A DNA stretch of 64,000 bases from Paracyclopina nana (GCA_019096065.1 JAGUCH010000001.1:434001-498000); one strand, 5' to 3'; shown: positions 43,901 to 56,310, counted from the first letter of the stretch. Notes: generated by a model not told the origin, from the sequence alone. Numbers and translations: made by a program.

Positions 43901-44343
43901 GAGTTGGTCCAACATCTGATTAAGATCGTTGGTCCAAGATCAGAAAAAGAGTTGGTACATAACTGGCCAATTAGCTAAGTTGCAGATTCCCTTGCCCAAT
44001 AATTATTATGGCTGAATACTTTGGTTATCACTTGAGCATGCCTTAAAATCCAGTTAGAACTAAGTAAGACATTGACAGCTATGACATGATAGCAAATGAA
44101 AGTCAACAGCTGATTGAGGATTGTCCTCTTCATTGGATCTCCAGCATTGATCTCATACAAAACAATGGGTGGGACTAGGGAAAAAGCAAAAGCTTGGCAC
44201 ATAAATGAAATTCCAGCCAAGCCTAAATGGGTCTTAATTACATTTTTCAAATAAACACAAACTGAAAGGTTTACCTGCCAAGAAGTAAGGCTTGTCTTGA
44301 AAAAAGTCTTCTTCCAGTGAGCCATTTGAAACTGTAGACTCAT
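40993..44343 (-). CDS. 7TM receptor (GPCR-like) with giant acidic third intracellular loop
   Basis: Exon 1 (to 44061) carries TM1 (ISFMCQAFAFSLVPPIVLYE), the motif DPMKRTILNQLL and TM2. A 1.57-kb intron follows, then a long exon (40993-42494) starts MISRLFVGPLNY. TM3 has TFVWLTFTVAKTGLNISVF, TM4 FFFSMFFTILNSVLSLFFAL, then an extracellular Cys and TM5 IFQIIGLTTTLMYILSEILM. About 295 hydrophilic, acidic residues follow, with repeats of NQEPS type and QDPESIQALE-type blocks. TM6 (MAHSVITCLTLIPFLMW) and TM7 (LVYFTSMVEASIAFTVLICI) follow, then NPDILKF, an NPxxY-like end. The topology fits a GPCR whose third cytoplasmic loop is greatly enlarged. From memory, DPMKRT-NQL receptors form a large crustacean family with unknown ligands. 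Exon 1 may contain a further small intron near residue 23. Confidence 0.75.
41795..41895. repeat. 15-bp coding minisatellite in the receptor loop
   Basis: Six or so copies of GGTTCTTGGTTAGAA, read on the minus strand as five-residue repeats (NQEPS/NLEPS). The 15-bp unit keeps frame. It lies in the third intracellular loop of the 7TM gene. Confidence 0.9.
43395..43560. repeat. Copy of the receptor's loop-coding DNA inside its own intron
   Basis: This segment aligns to about 41670-41820 of the coding exon in the same orientation. Both share GTTCTTTGCTAGCTTGTTGT, TTTTTAGCTAGTTCTAG, TGATCTGGATCTTGGTTTGG and GAGGTTCTTGGTTAG. The intronic copy has small substitutions. It represents a partial internal duplication placed upstream in intron 1. 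Confidence 0.85.
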
Positions 44344-45533
44344 TCAAGAGAAGAAAAGAGATTTTCATGTCCAACTTTCAGAATGTTTAGCTTAGGTAGT
44401 CAACCACCCTTCAAAGCTGAGGAACTGAAACTAATCCTAGACCTTGAGCATGCAACAAAAAAACTGAGAAACTCGTGAAAATTAGGAGTATATGACAACC
44501 AGCCTTCATATTGTGTGCTTGGTAACAACATTTTTGGCTTTTTTATTAGCTGACAAGATGGTTTCTCTGAAATTCTGCATAATAATGTGATATTTGCTTC
44601 TTCATCTGCTTCTCACCAGAAATTTGCTCATCCATCAATCTCTTGTGGTCCCAAATAGACTAGCTAAAACAGAAAAGAGAAACACTTCTACTTTCTACTT
44701 AGAACATGCAAAATGTCTTTAAGGCTCTTCAACATTTGAGTCAAAGGCTTTTTTCTTCTAGAACGTGGAGGAAGATTAAAGCTGCATTTGAGAAGCAAGC
44801 CAAAAAATAGGAAAGGCACACTTGACTTTTTTGGGGGCACATAAAAAGGAACAAATCCAACAATTATTTAACTTTTTTAAGGCATTCCTTTTTTAAGATG
44901 CCAAATCTGGCTCTTTAAAGGTCAAAGTATCAAAATAGCAAATAAAAGCTCTAAAATGTGAAGCCCTCCCAAAATGCTACTAATTACAGGCATTTTTCTT
45001 AAGAGTGGTAGGAAAAGTAGTTTTATGAAAATACTTGTAAATTAGTGTTTTGGCTTTTCTAGACATTACAATTTATCATTGTGAAACTTTATAATTTAGA
45101 GGTTTTAGTGTGACTTTTGCATCATTTGATAGTGGGACAAGCAAGGGCAAAGGGGGAAGAAGCTTTGCAAAAATGCCCATTGACAAGAAATGTAAGGGAA
45201 AAAAACTGCAAGCTGAGAACTTGCTGTCTATTTGGCCATTGATAAATGTTTCATCGCATCTTTTCAGAGTGTGGGCAGCTAAAAAACACAAAATGGCCAC
45301 CAAACAGACACACAGTGTAGCAGTAGTGATCTTACTAGTGCAATAAGTACAAGTAAGTGTCATGTGATTAATTCTCCAAAATCTGTGTCAGAGGAGGAAG
45401 AAGGTCATGTAGACTAAACTACTTGAAAACATCATCAGTGTAAGCAGCCCCAGCTTTTGCAAGAAAAAATCAGCTGCATGTGCAAAAACAGCAGTCAGAG
45501 CAGTCAGTGAGTGTGTATTTCAGCTTTAGATCA
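44344..45533. other. Unannotated intergenic stretch
   Basis: AT-rich sequence between the 7TM gene and the DUSP-like gene. A 95-codon minus-strand frame at 45076-45363 begins with a hydrophobic segment but shows no family resemblance. No RNA gene or repeat array was seen. Confidence 0.5.
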
Positions 45534-48500
45534 TTATAATTGTCTGGATTTACGTATTAGGTACTTGGCTTTCTCCTCTGACCTGTCTCTCCTTGATTTG
45601 TGGCTCATGATCCAGGTCTGGGCCATGTCAAGCAGGCCCCAGAGAGACCCAGAGTTGGCTTCGGTTGGACTGGACCTGTAAGAGCTAGATGAGCTGGGTG
45701 GATTGTAGGTGGAGGTTGTTCGGGTCATTGTTCGTCCACGTTCATGATAGGAGCTAGGGTAGTTGTTAGGTTCAACATACCGGTTAGATGAGGAACCAGA
45801 GGCAGTCCTAGAATAACTAGACCCCGTCAGTCCGGAGGTTCCTGAGTATGATCCTCCCGTAAGTCCGGAGGATACGCCTGTAAGCCCGGATGATCCGGAA
45901 TATTTTGCAGAAGCTCCTCCGGAATAGTTCCCAGTGGTTCCTGTATACCCTCCTGACGATCCTGCTTGCCTCCTCCGGTCAAGCAGCTCATTAGCTGCTC
46001 TCATTGAAGCGTTCAAATCATCCATCGCCTTCTTCTCTGTCATTGTCGTGTTCACCCTTTGGGTGGCAGTGGCCATCCTTGTGTTCCTACTACGGCTCCT
46101 GGGTCTTTGGTAGGATACAATCCTAGACAGGGACTTGTTCCTGGGAGATCTGGGAGGTGATTGAGACCCTGACACTGGAGGATCAGCGATTGCAACTCTC
46201 CTCTTGCTGACTGATCGGGATCCCCTAGCCTGCTCCCCTTCTTTGGACTCTTCAGTCACCACCTCTGGAATGTTGGAAGCTTGCTGCTGACCTACACGGT
46301 CCATCATCTCAGGATCAGGAAGGAATAGCTGGAAGGTGCCTGGAGCTGCAATGGGAATGTCTATGGGCTCTTCCACAGCCACAACTATTGGAGGCTCTAT
46401 GATGGGAGCTGCAGCTGCTGCCCCCAAATGACCCAGGTCCATGGCAGGGCTCTCCACTTTGGGGTTTTCCATTTGGAAGAACCAGAAGGAGTCCACTGGA
46501 GGCACAGATGTTGCCTGAGCCCAGGCATTTTCTTGGAAAGCAATGTCTGGGCTCTCCTCAATGTCCTGCACAAATTCATACCTTGGCAACTGATTGTATC
46601 CTATCAAAGTTGGAAAATGTTGGGTGATCTCTGCCACCTGCCTCATTGCTGCAAGTTTCCTACATTTGAATCAAGCGGTTAGTACAGTGCCTCTAAAACT
46701 TGTTCATGTTACACCCACCTGAATGGCTGCCTGCTCAGCCAACTCAAAACTGAGGGTCCCTCCCATGCTAGATGCTCCTCGAGGAGTCCAAACACCTCGG
46801 TCACAATGACATGAGCCTGAACCAAAGGCATGTAGAGAATCATGGTGGGTCTGAAGGTCTCATATTTGATGGGAGGTGGCTTAGTCCACTCCTGCACCTC
46901 TCCCTCCTCAAATGGAGCAGTCCAAGCATTGATGGTGTAGTTCCGGATGTACTCGGTGGACTCCACAGCCTTCTCTCTCTGAGCAATGGCTCTGATCTTC
47001 ATGACATGTGGATTGAAAGCATGAAGGCAGTCAGCTCTGAATACATCGGTCACTTGCAGGGCAAACTGAACTGTCTTTTTGGCCTCTTTCCTTTGCTCGG
47101 CTGTCAAAACATAGGTGGTCACCAAGGCCCTTGCAGTTGGGATGGTGGGTGGAATATTCGAGAAGCTGGTACAATCGCAAAAGTCCTTAACCTGCCTGAC
47201 ATTAGCCACTAGCAACATCTCGGTGATCTTGACAAATGGGAAAATGGGTCTGGCCTTGATGACTGACCGCTTGAACACTTCCATCCAGATGATCATTTTC
47301 ACTGGGTCCTTCTGAGTGGCTAGCAGGGGCTGAATCTGGCTCAGGTCCCCAACCACGTCTGGAATGTCAACAAGCTCATTCATGGAGTCATTTGAGGTGA
47401 CAATCCTACAGCAGGCCACTTGAAGGCCTGGCTGTAAGTCTGGCTCCTGTCCCTTGACTGCCTTCTCATCATGTTGAGTAACCTTGGCCCATGCTTTGTA
47501 GGGGGTGGGTTCACAGTAGAGATTGTTCAAGTACACCGGCTCTTGAGCCATCCTCACAGCTGCCTCATACAGAGGCCAAAAGCACAGTCTCATGATCATT
47601 CGAGTGTGATACATCTCTGGCATCTTGAAGGCTGGAATGTTGCTACAGGTGCTTTCTAACTGTGCTGTATAGTCGGAAACTTGGCATGATGAGCTGCGAT
47701 ATCTCTGATCCCTGATTGACCGTTCTACAGAGATTTTAGCCAAGCACCTTGGTGGCAAGTCTTCCATGGGCTGGGTTTGCAAGGATGGACTGGTGTAGGG
47801 GTCGAATTCACACTTAGGAGCTGCCCAGCATAGTTGGGGTAGCTGCTCCTTTCTTTGCTTCCTGAGGTCAGCCGTAGAGGCTATAGGATTGACCTTGGTG
47901 GTCACTTGCAACGCTTTGGGCTTAGCTGATGCTGACAGCCAGGAAATTTCCACTGATGGAGCCTTCTGGGCACACATGAGCTCAAGTATCCTCGAGGTTT
48001 TCCTCACTGGGCTGTAGTATGGGTACTCTTTCTGAGGCATCACTGACTTTTCCGCAGGCATCACTTCCTCTAATGCATACTCAATGTCCTCCTGGATGGA
48101 GAGGACATTGGATGCAAGCATAGCTGTCCTTTTGGGCACTGTCAAGAGCCAGGCCACCTTGAAGGCCTGGATGTCATCGGTGATGGCTTTCTCAAACACC
48201 TCCAGCCTCCCTGTGGTTGCTACATTCAGCCTGGGGGCCCAGAGAACGGTCTTGGCCACACCTAGGACAGGTGTCTTGGGCTTTTTCCATTCAGCCTGGA
48301 CCCTCTCCAGGATGAGGGGAGCCTCCTTGTTCACAGCCACTTGGTGAAAGTTCAAGTCTAGGTTGGGCACTGGCCTCTTCTTGTGGCCCTCAGGCAGAGG
48401 GCTGATTTTGAGGCCAGGCAGCTTGATTGAGGCCCTGGTGGCTGTGTTCCTCGTCAGCCTGGCCTGCCCTGCAAACCGACTGGGCACATGTTGCCTGGAG

Positions 48501-49882
48501 GTGGTCTGTTGCTGCTGCTGCTGTAGGGGAGCCAGGCCATTCACTCTCTGTGCCTGATAGATTCCAGGACAGTCAAATATCACAGGCGAAAATACACTGA
48601 CTGGTGCCAGGCTGACTGGGGCCACAACAGTTCGTGCCCTGACATAGGAGGATTCGGGTAGGATTGTAGCCGGAGCAGGGCTTGATTTGCTGGCCTTCAC
48701 CACTTTTTCAGCACTGCTGTCTGGACATTCATAAATGATTTTCTGAGATTTTTCAGCCAGTTGGAGGTGTAGTTCTGCAAAGACCGAGTAGTAGGGTACT
48801 TCTGACTGAAAATTAGCCTTGTCTCCCTTGCCAAAGGGGGCGCAAAGGCCCCAGGGATAAGTGTGACAACTTACGGCTACTTTCGCTGGCTCTGAGATCT
48901 TTGAGAACGGCCTCTTCTTCAGACTGCCTTTCTTCACCACTCCACTAGGCCCTTCAGACTCCAAGGGCTGTGGCTCTTCAGCGTTGGCCACACTCAGGGG
49001 ATCATGGTAGGTCCAATTACTGTTGTGCTGAGGTACTGAAGGCAGTGGGGTTTCAGGCCTGACAGGCAGGGACTTGGGTCTGGTGGCCCTTGAGTTAGCG
49101 CTCCTCAGGTTTGTTCGCTTTGTCGAATGGGACTTTAAGCTTGATGGTGGCTTCACCTGTTGGATCACCTCTGTGTCCTCTGGAGCCTCAATCTTGACCG
49201 ACATGCAGATCTGGACCTGAGCTATCGTGAAGGACTGAGCCACCTCTATGGGCATTGTCAGGGCATCCGGAGTCACTGTCTTCAGCTTCATGATTCTTGG
49301 CTTGGGTCTTGGCTTGATCACAGGCAACTCTTCAAAGTCAATCACCTCAAAAGGTCCAATCTCCTGGATGTCCCCAAAGCTGAAATCGTCCTGTTCAAAC
49401 TTCCTTTTGAGGCCGGACCTCCTGAAGTGTATTTTGGCCTCAAAGTCCCTGAGCTGTTTCATGAATCCAGGGTTGGGACAGATGATGGGTCTCCTTTCTC
49501 TGACAAAGTTGTAAGCCTCATCGAGGGTCATGTTGTGGTGCTTGATGAAGTAGGCAATGCATAAGGTGGCAGATCTACTCATTCCAGCCCTGCAGTAGAC
49601 CAGGACTGTGCCCCCATCCTGGAGCACTTGGTGGATCTTGTCTGCTACCACATCAAAGTAGACATAGAGCTTGGCTCCCACCCTGTCCTCCACAGCGATT
49701 TGCATGCACTCTTGCTTCTGGTAGGCATAGGTTGGCAGTTCAATGGTGGCATTGATGACACAGGTGATGCCCAGGTCTAGCATTACTTTGGAGGAAAGGG
49801 CTCTAAAAGCACACAGCCAAAATTTCTCGATTAAAAGGGAAGGGTGGTTGTGGTGGTACTGCTCTCCCCCCATAATCACCAT
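45534..49882 (-). CDS. DUSP14-like dual-specificity phosphatase with long unknown C-terminal tail
   Basis: Two exons (46719-49882, 45534-46659) join in phase to give about 1,429 residues; typical DUSP14/18/21 proteins have about 200. The first 160 residues are a DUSP fold: LCAFRALSSKVMLDLGITCV, INATIELPTY, YVYFDVVADKIHQVLQDGG, the P-loop LVYCRAGMSRSATLCIAYFI and ERRPIICPNPGFMKQLRDFE. Cys and Arg of CX5R are intact, but the His before the Cys is Tyr, which should raise the Cys pKa and weaken or alter catalysis. The tail has proline-rich, Ser-rich and basic segments, a short polyGln, several WPLYEAA/VAWLLTVP-type hydrophobic patches and a final GSSGLTGVSSGLTGGSYSG-like low-complexity region. 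I recognise no domain in it. It is probably a cytoplasmic scaffold-phosphatase; the role is unknown. Confidence 0.85.
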
Positions 49883-51002
49883 GATGAGGCCTTTTTTTTG
49901 TTTATGTTTGTCTATACAAGGAAAAGTGTCATAAACTAGGTGGCCACATGATATCTGAAATAGGAATCAGTGTGGTCAGTTTAATGCCTGGGTCTATACC
50001 CTAAGTTCTGAGTAGGGCAGCAATTTAGAGTTTGAACTTTAGATTAGTTACTCATTGTGTCCAACTTATAATGCATGGGTTTCTGTGTGAAATCTGTTGA
50101 GATTTGCATAACCACAAATATCAGTAGTTGAAAAGTGATTTTTTCCAAAGTTAATGTAATTTTTTATAATTGGCATAAAAGGACGGTATTGAAATAGAAT
50201 TTCAGTGCTTTCAAGTTGATGAATTTTGGTATTGTGCAAAGTAATGCTTGCTTACCTAATTTTGTTTTCTTTCGCTGTTTGTTATAGCTATCACTAGAAT
50301 GAACTGAGCTTTTTCAGCAATTGCTGCTGCGTCGTAGGAAATGTGCTACATGTGAAAGCTAGGCCATTGTTGAGGCCGAGGCCAATCTGGGTGTGTTGTC
50401 ACTTAGCTCACACAGCCTGTGTGCAGTATTCTAGGCATGATATAGAGTGATACAATCATCTAGCATGGCCTTGTGCGCAGTGTTTGGACTCTTAGAGGCC
50501 ATTAAAATTAGGCCCTAGGCCTAATTGATGTCATAGTGAAATTATGATGCTACATCATCACCTTGACCATGCTCAGTTGCCAAGGACTTGTCAGACTTGA
50601 ATGCTTTCTAGAATGACTCATCAATACTTAGCGAACACCAAACAAACGACTTTCATAACACGTCTTGACAAACGTTGTGTAATGACATTCTTTTTGGCAT
50701 CAACCAAGTTACAACTTGGGAGAATTGATCAAAGGAAAATATCTGCAGATTTCACTGAGAAACCCATGGCAGTGAAGTCAAGGACAATCTCAAACAAATA
50801 CTTGACCCGTTAAACATTTTATGCGAAAGCACAGTGGGTTTATTTGCCGATTTCACGCGCACGGAAAAAAGTCGCGAAATCAACGTAGCACCTTTTCTTA
50901 TTGGCTGTTAGCTAAAAATATTGCATCCTGGCACCCGGGAGAGCAAGTAAGAGCAGCCAATTCTGGTGGATTATCAATTTATGCTATTAGCTTGACTTCC
51001 CT

Positions 51003-51295
51003 GACTTGGTCACTCAATTGGAGTCGTTTGGAATCAAAAGTTATGGGCGATTCAATTTTTCCTCAAATTGTGGTAAGTTGCTGTTCCATGGAATTGGCCA
51101 AAATCAACTTTTGTCCAAAAATTATTCCTCCTTCTCCAAGTATGAATCTTTATCTGTCAATAAACATTAATTTGTGCTCTTTAGATAGCCTAGAAGTCAT
51201 ACAAATTAGAAACTGAAAATGGGTGCTAAAATCGGAAATCTGCGATTTGACGTAATTTCTCGTGCGCGTAAAATCGGCTTTTTGATCCACTGTGG
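51003..51295 (+). repeat. Dispersed repeat, copy B
   Basis: Aligns over its whole length to 5750-6040 in the same orientation, with shared AATCGGCTTTTTGATC end. In this copy the end continues as CACTGTGG, a short motif also seen near 52,995, 53,745, 63,565 and, inverted, 63,855. Confidence 0.75.
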
Positions 51296-52073
51296 AAAGG
51301 CGTTTGCTGACATGTCTAATGTCATGCTGAAATGTTTCAATATTTTTCGGAATTACTTTGACTATTTGTGAGACTTATGACGTCACAAGGCCTTTGTAGC
51401 CAGGTTTTTTGCGTCATTTCCAGTGATGGCAAAAAAGTGACCTCATTCATTTGAAAGTCAGGAATGATTTGGACTCCATTAGAGGTTGACAAGTTAGCAA
51501 TCTGCGCTTTTCATGGCCACTTTTGGGCAAAAAAAGCCAGATTTGTTTTCCTTATTCATCTATCCAAACTCATTTGCAAGCTTGTTCTTTTTGGCAACAA
51601 TTGCTAATAAAAATGATGTGAATAGAGGATTAAGAGAGTATAAGAAGTGCCACTCACTTGCAGATTTTGACTTTTGACTTTTATTGAAATTGTAAGTTTT
51701 TATTGCATTTAAACGTTCAGCTCAATAAAACTGGCTTATTTTTGCCTTTTTTCATGTAGTTTTCCAGGGTGAAAATTCATTAAAAATGGACTTTGAAGTA
51801 TTTGGGCTTTTTTTTTTGAAAAGTTCCTGACAATGAGGTGAAAAGAGCAAGTTTTTCCAAGTTGTTTTCAAATTGACTCTTGGCAATTTCCCAAGCAAAC
51901 TGTCCTGATTTAGGGTCATACATACTTAACATTAGGGCTACGCCGATGCAACTTTGCGCTTTCCTCTAAAATAAGCAGGAATTTGTGTACATGCCTACTG
52001 AAAAGTTGAATTTCCAGGAACTGTGTGTGTCGTACGTCAAACTGTTGCTTTTTCTTGCATTTCCATCCAATTT

Positions 52074-52380
52074 TCTTTTTTTTTTTTTTAAAAAAAACTG
52101 AGTTTTTGAGCTCTTCCAAAAGTGGCGGCTTTAAACACATATACTTTAAAAAAGCCAAATTTTAGCATCCAAAATTAAAAGTAAACATGTTTTTTTCTTA
52201 AATTATTAATACTTTTAGATCACAAAAAGACCTTAATTTTGTGCCAATTTTATTTATTAACATTGATACCTAATTTTATGCTAAAATTTGGCTTTTTAAA
52301 AAGAATATATTTTTAAGCCAAAAAATGCCACTTTTGGAGGAGCTCAAAAATTGAGCTTTTTTAAACATTTTTTTTGAAAA
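52074..52380. repeat. AT-rich inverted repeat (about 100-bp arms)
   Basis: The left arm (about 52074-52185) and right arm (about 52272-52380) are reverse complements with small indels. Shared text includes TTTTTGAGCTC, TCCAAAAGTGGC and AAAGCCAAATTTTAGCAT. A 90-bp AT-rich spacer separates them. It is probably another non-autonomous hairpin element; no target duplication was identified. Confidence 0.75.
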
Positions 52381-53377
52381 TTCTTGACTTGAAAAATTCT
52401 AAAGTACGAATTTTATAGAACTTTCTTGTTTCTTTTAAAAGTGCAAGAAAAATTATGTTGAGAGGTTGGGTGACATTGGGATGAAATGTTGCGCTGCTAA
52501 AAATACAGCTCTGAAATCGATTGAAAAGCTTAGAGAGCATTACTAACTACGTCATACGGGAAAGATGTTTGTTACTTACTGCATTAATCCCAATTGATCT
52601 CCAATGTGAGTGAAAGCCTCTCAAAAACAAGGATATTAAGGCAATTTTCCAGAAAAAAGCACTTTTGGAAATCTGCGCCATTTTCCAGAATCTGAAAAAA
52701 TATTTTAGTTTTTAAATAAGCTGGGTTTTCTAATGTCCTTTAGTTTTTAAAAAAATATCAGTAGTAGCTATGAAATGCAAAACCTAAAGAATTGGGAGCA
52801 GTTCAGCTTTTTTTAGGCCACCCTCTAATTTATCCCAAATATGGCTTTTAGGAAAGGTGGAGATTAGGAAAATACAACAGCTAAGAAGTGTACTTAAAAA
52901 TCGTTTCCTATAACGGTCAGCTGCGAGGTGTGTATTGATTATTGGGCTTAATTTTTTATGTGGTGACACTCTGCGTAGAAGAGCAGATTTTCTGGCTGCT
53001 CCACTGTGGATTATTTTGCCAGTGAAAAATCCATAGTGTGTTCCTCAGTTCTTATTTAAGCATGGCATATCTTATATTACAGGATTCGGGTTCTTCCAAT
53101 TTTTTTGAAAAAAAATTGTATAATTGAATCTTGGGAACTTTTAGGCTATCAATTTGCGCCTTATTGTCCGTAATAAGCCGGATTTGGTGGCCAAATATCG
53201 CTCATAAAGAGTACAAATTCGACTTTTTCCCATTTTTACCAAAATCCGCCTAAATATGTAATAAAAAGAGTGAAAAATGATCACGTATTTCTAAGTAATT
53301 TACTCTTGCCATTACATAAATATGTAAATACTTTGATTCAAAACGGATACTTTTAAAAAATATACTTTTTCTTTATA

Positions 53378-53580
53378 ATATGCCTTTACTTGAAAAAGAT
53401 GCTTTTATTTCAAAAAGTTACTTTTATTTAAAAAAGATACTTTTATTTAAAAAAGATACTTTTATTTCAAAAAGATACTTTTATTTCAAAAAGATACTTT
53501 TATTTCAAAAAGATACTTTTATTTCAAAAAGTTACTTTTATTTGAAAAAGTTGCTTTTATTTCAAAAAGATATTTTGATC
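53378..53580. repeat. 19-bp AT-rich minisatellite
   Basis: About ten units of GATACTTTTATTTCAAAAA. Phase markers at 53474, 53493 and 53512 give a period of 19 bp. The array yields a spurious open frame on the plus strand. Confidence 0.9.
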
Positions 53581-54407
53581 AAAACAAAAATATTTGGAAA
53601 ATTGCTAATTTTTTAGTGTTATTACTCAAATAAAAACTAACAAAAAGAATAATTTGGTTTATGTTTTGGCTTTGAGAAAATGCTTGTTTGATCCTATCCG
53701 AAAATAGCGATTTTGTAAAAGCGCGCGTCCGGATGCCAAAATAGTCCACTGTGGCTCTATGGTGCAAATGAATTTCCCATGAGAGTCGAGGTAACTTGAT
53801 GACGAAAACGATGACGTAGCAAAGCAAACTTGGCACTAATCAAGGCTCCAAAGGGAGATAAAACAGACTCTATATAAATGTCTACTTTTGACATATTACC
53901 TGGTTTTTTTAGCCCCTTAACTATCAAAATGTACCAATTCTCCATATAACTTTTATGAAATTATGTTCCATGGCAATTGTTTTGATTGCTGCAAAAAATA
54001 GCCTAAAAAGGGAATTTTTTACAAAGGCCTTTTTTGAGGCTTACAAATATCATATTTGGCCTTTTTATTGCTTCTATTTTTCAAGTATTGTGTTCATTAA
54101 GCAAAGTAGCGCCAGTCTGTTGCATAAATTCGCCGCTAGAGTCCGGCCCTTAAAAAATGCCCGAATCCAAATACATAAGCTATAAATTAGGTATTATTAA
54201 CATTACTTAGGAAATTGCTCTGGAAATCAAACCTTTTTTCCCCTTGGTATTTGAGTAAGGCGCAAATTTGTCAATCTTGTTAGAAAATATACTAACTATT
54301 TTTAATGTTCATGTCAATTTGTAAAACTACTCTTAAAATTAAAACTTTCATAGCGGTGGTTCAATTAAAGCTTTAAATTTGCTAAATGTGGAACCTCCTA
54401 AATTAAT

Positions 54408-54929
54408 GGTCTCAAGACTTTTGCCCCTGGCCGTTTGCCCCTAAGATTTTTGTTCCCCCGAGAAATTTGCCCTTTTGATTTTTGCCCTTGGGCAAGTTTT
54501 CCCCTAGGATTTTTGCCCCAGAAGAGCTTGCCCCTTAGATACTTGCCCTCATATATATTTGCCCCTAGGACTTTTGCCCCTAGATATATATGCCCCTGGG
54601 ATTTTTGCCCCTAGGGATGTTTGCCCTAAGGACTTTTGCCCCTTGTAGTAGTGGATTTTGCCCTGGGTTATTTTGCTCTTGGGTATCTTTGCTACTGTTG
54701 ACTCGAGTTGATATTTTGTCTAATCAAGAGCAAACATGTAAGGGGCAAATGTCTTTAGGGGCAAAAATCCGAGGGGCATACATGTCTAGGGGCAAATATA
54801 TCTAAGGGAAAATGTCTTAGTCTTAAGGGGCAAAAGTCTTTAGGGGCAAAAGTCTTTAGGGGCAAAAGTATTTAGTATAAAAGTCTTTAGGGGCAAAAGG
54901 CAATGGCTTGGGGCAAAGTGCACACAGCC
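54408..54929. mobile_element. Second foldback element with 8-bp TSD
   Basis: 522 bp flanked by direct AAATTAAT duplications (54400-54407 and 54930-54937). The left arm is built of TTTGCCCCTAGGA-like units; the right arm of the inverse unit GGGGCAAAAGTCTTTA, with a short spacer near 54690-54740. Ends are inverted (GG...CTTTTGCCCC against GG...CTTTGCCCC from the right). Size, plan and TSD length match the element at 35932 although the unit sequence differs. Confidence 0.75.
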
Positions 54930-56310
54930 AAATTAATAAAGCTCAATTTTAGCAATAGCAAAATCATAGCAAAAATCTGATAACTGAAAAATAAAGTTTT
55001 CTGCATTACTCCACCGTTAAAGCTAGAAATATTCTCAACCCAAAAAAATATTGTCATAATGATGATAATGAGCATAATCTTAGTTTATTGGTATGTAAGG
55101 CCGACCTAAATTAGGGCGCGCACGGTAATTGACTAAATTATAACAAGCGTTCTTATTTCAAGGATATTGCTGCGCACTGTAAAGAGTATTCTTTATTTTT
55201 CAAAACTCGCGAGTCTGTCAAGGAGAAGAGATGGATGTGAGACCAAAATAGAATGAAAATCAATACACAGCGAGAGCAGTCTTTCTCTCAGCTTGCTGAA
55301 AGCTGACTTAACCCAAGCGAAAAAAGGCGGCTCAAAATCCCCAACAATTGAGGTCAGCTATTCAAAAATTCAAAAATTCATGGCTTTGGTCAATTTAGGG
55401 CTGAAAAAAGGCCAACTTTTCTCCAAGGGTGGATTGCCTTTCAGCAAACTGTGTATGGAGCATGCTTGCCAAGCCTCACAAGTGGAAGCTCACTGAGGGG
55501 GCCTAATTGCCTTAAAAAAGGTATTTTTAGCCACCTTTTTTGCTCCATTTTTCCACAGTATTCTACTATAATTATAACATCTGGCTTTTCCTGAAATTAC
55601 ATCCATGGGAGAGTTTCCATTTGTAAAGTACTTAGATATCTATGGAAAACCTCATACCCAAAAAGTGCTTTGCTTTGTAAATATAGTTTATTATTTCCTT
55701 TCATAGAGTATACTAATAATGATCTCTGAAAAGTTGGTGACACAAAAAATATATGTAATAATGCAAACACTGATGAAAAGAAGCTAATTGTAGGACTGAT
55801 AATGATCACAATACTAAATGAAAACAATAACAGTTAATAATGATTTTTTTTATGCTGAGATCATCCATACAAATATAGAAAATATTTGAATTTGGCCATT
55901 TTCTTCTTCTTCTTCTTCTCAAGGGTAAAAGAGCAAAGCAATGTTCAACATTAGCTGCATTACTTGAAATAAACATCAACAGCCATACTTTGCATAAGGA
56001 AACTAACAAGGGTTTAAATAAGGACTTTCAAAATTGAAAAATGCAATTCAAGACATCCTTTGACAACAGCTATCACATGAAAAAGTAGTGTTGTTGCTGG
56101 CTTTGAAACAATCAGCAGCATCTATTGTAATGTTGTTGGTCTTAGAGAACATAATAGTAAATGCAGTTCCTCTGGAAGTGGGACACAATTAATTGACAAT
56201 CATATTCTATTTGGAATACTATCATCATCATCATGATGGTTTTGCTAGAGAGCAGAGTAAGGCGAAAGCTGATCACCACTCACTCCCCATATTAGCCAAA
56301 TATCGATGAT

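Noticed and set aside
45076-45363. 95-codon minus-strand frame with a hydrophobic start
   Set aside because: It looks like a signal or TM segment, but there is no conserved motif and no supporting context.
47000-49500. Plus-strand frames opposite the DUSP-like gene
   Set aside because: They are antisense shadows of a long, clearly coding minus-strand exon.
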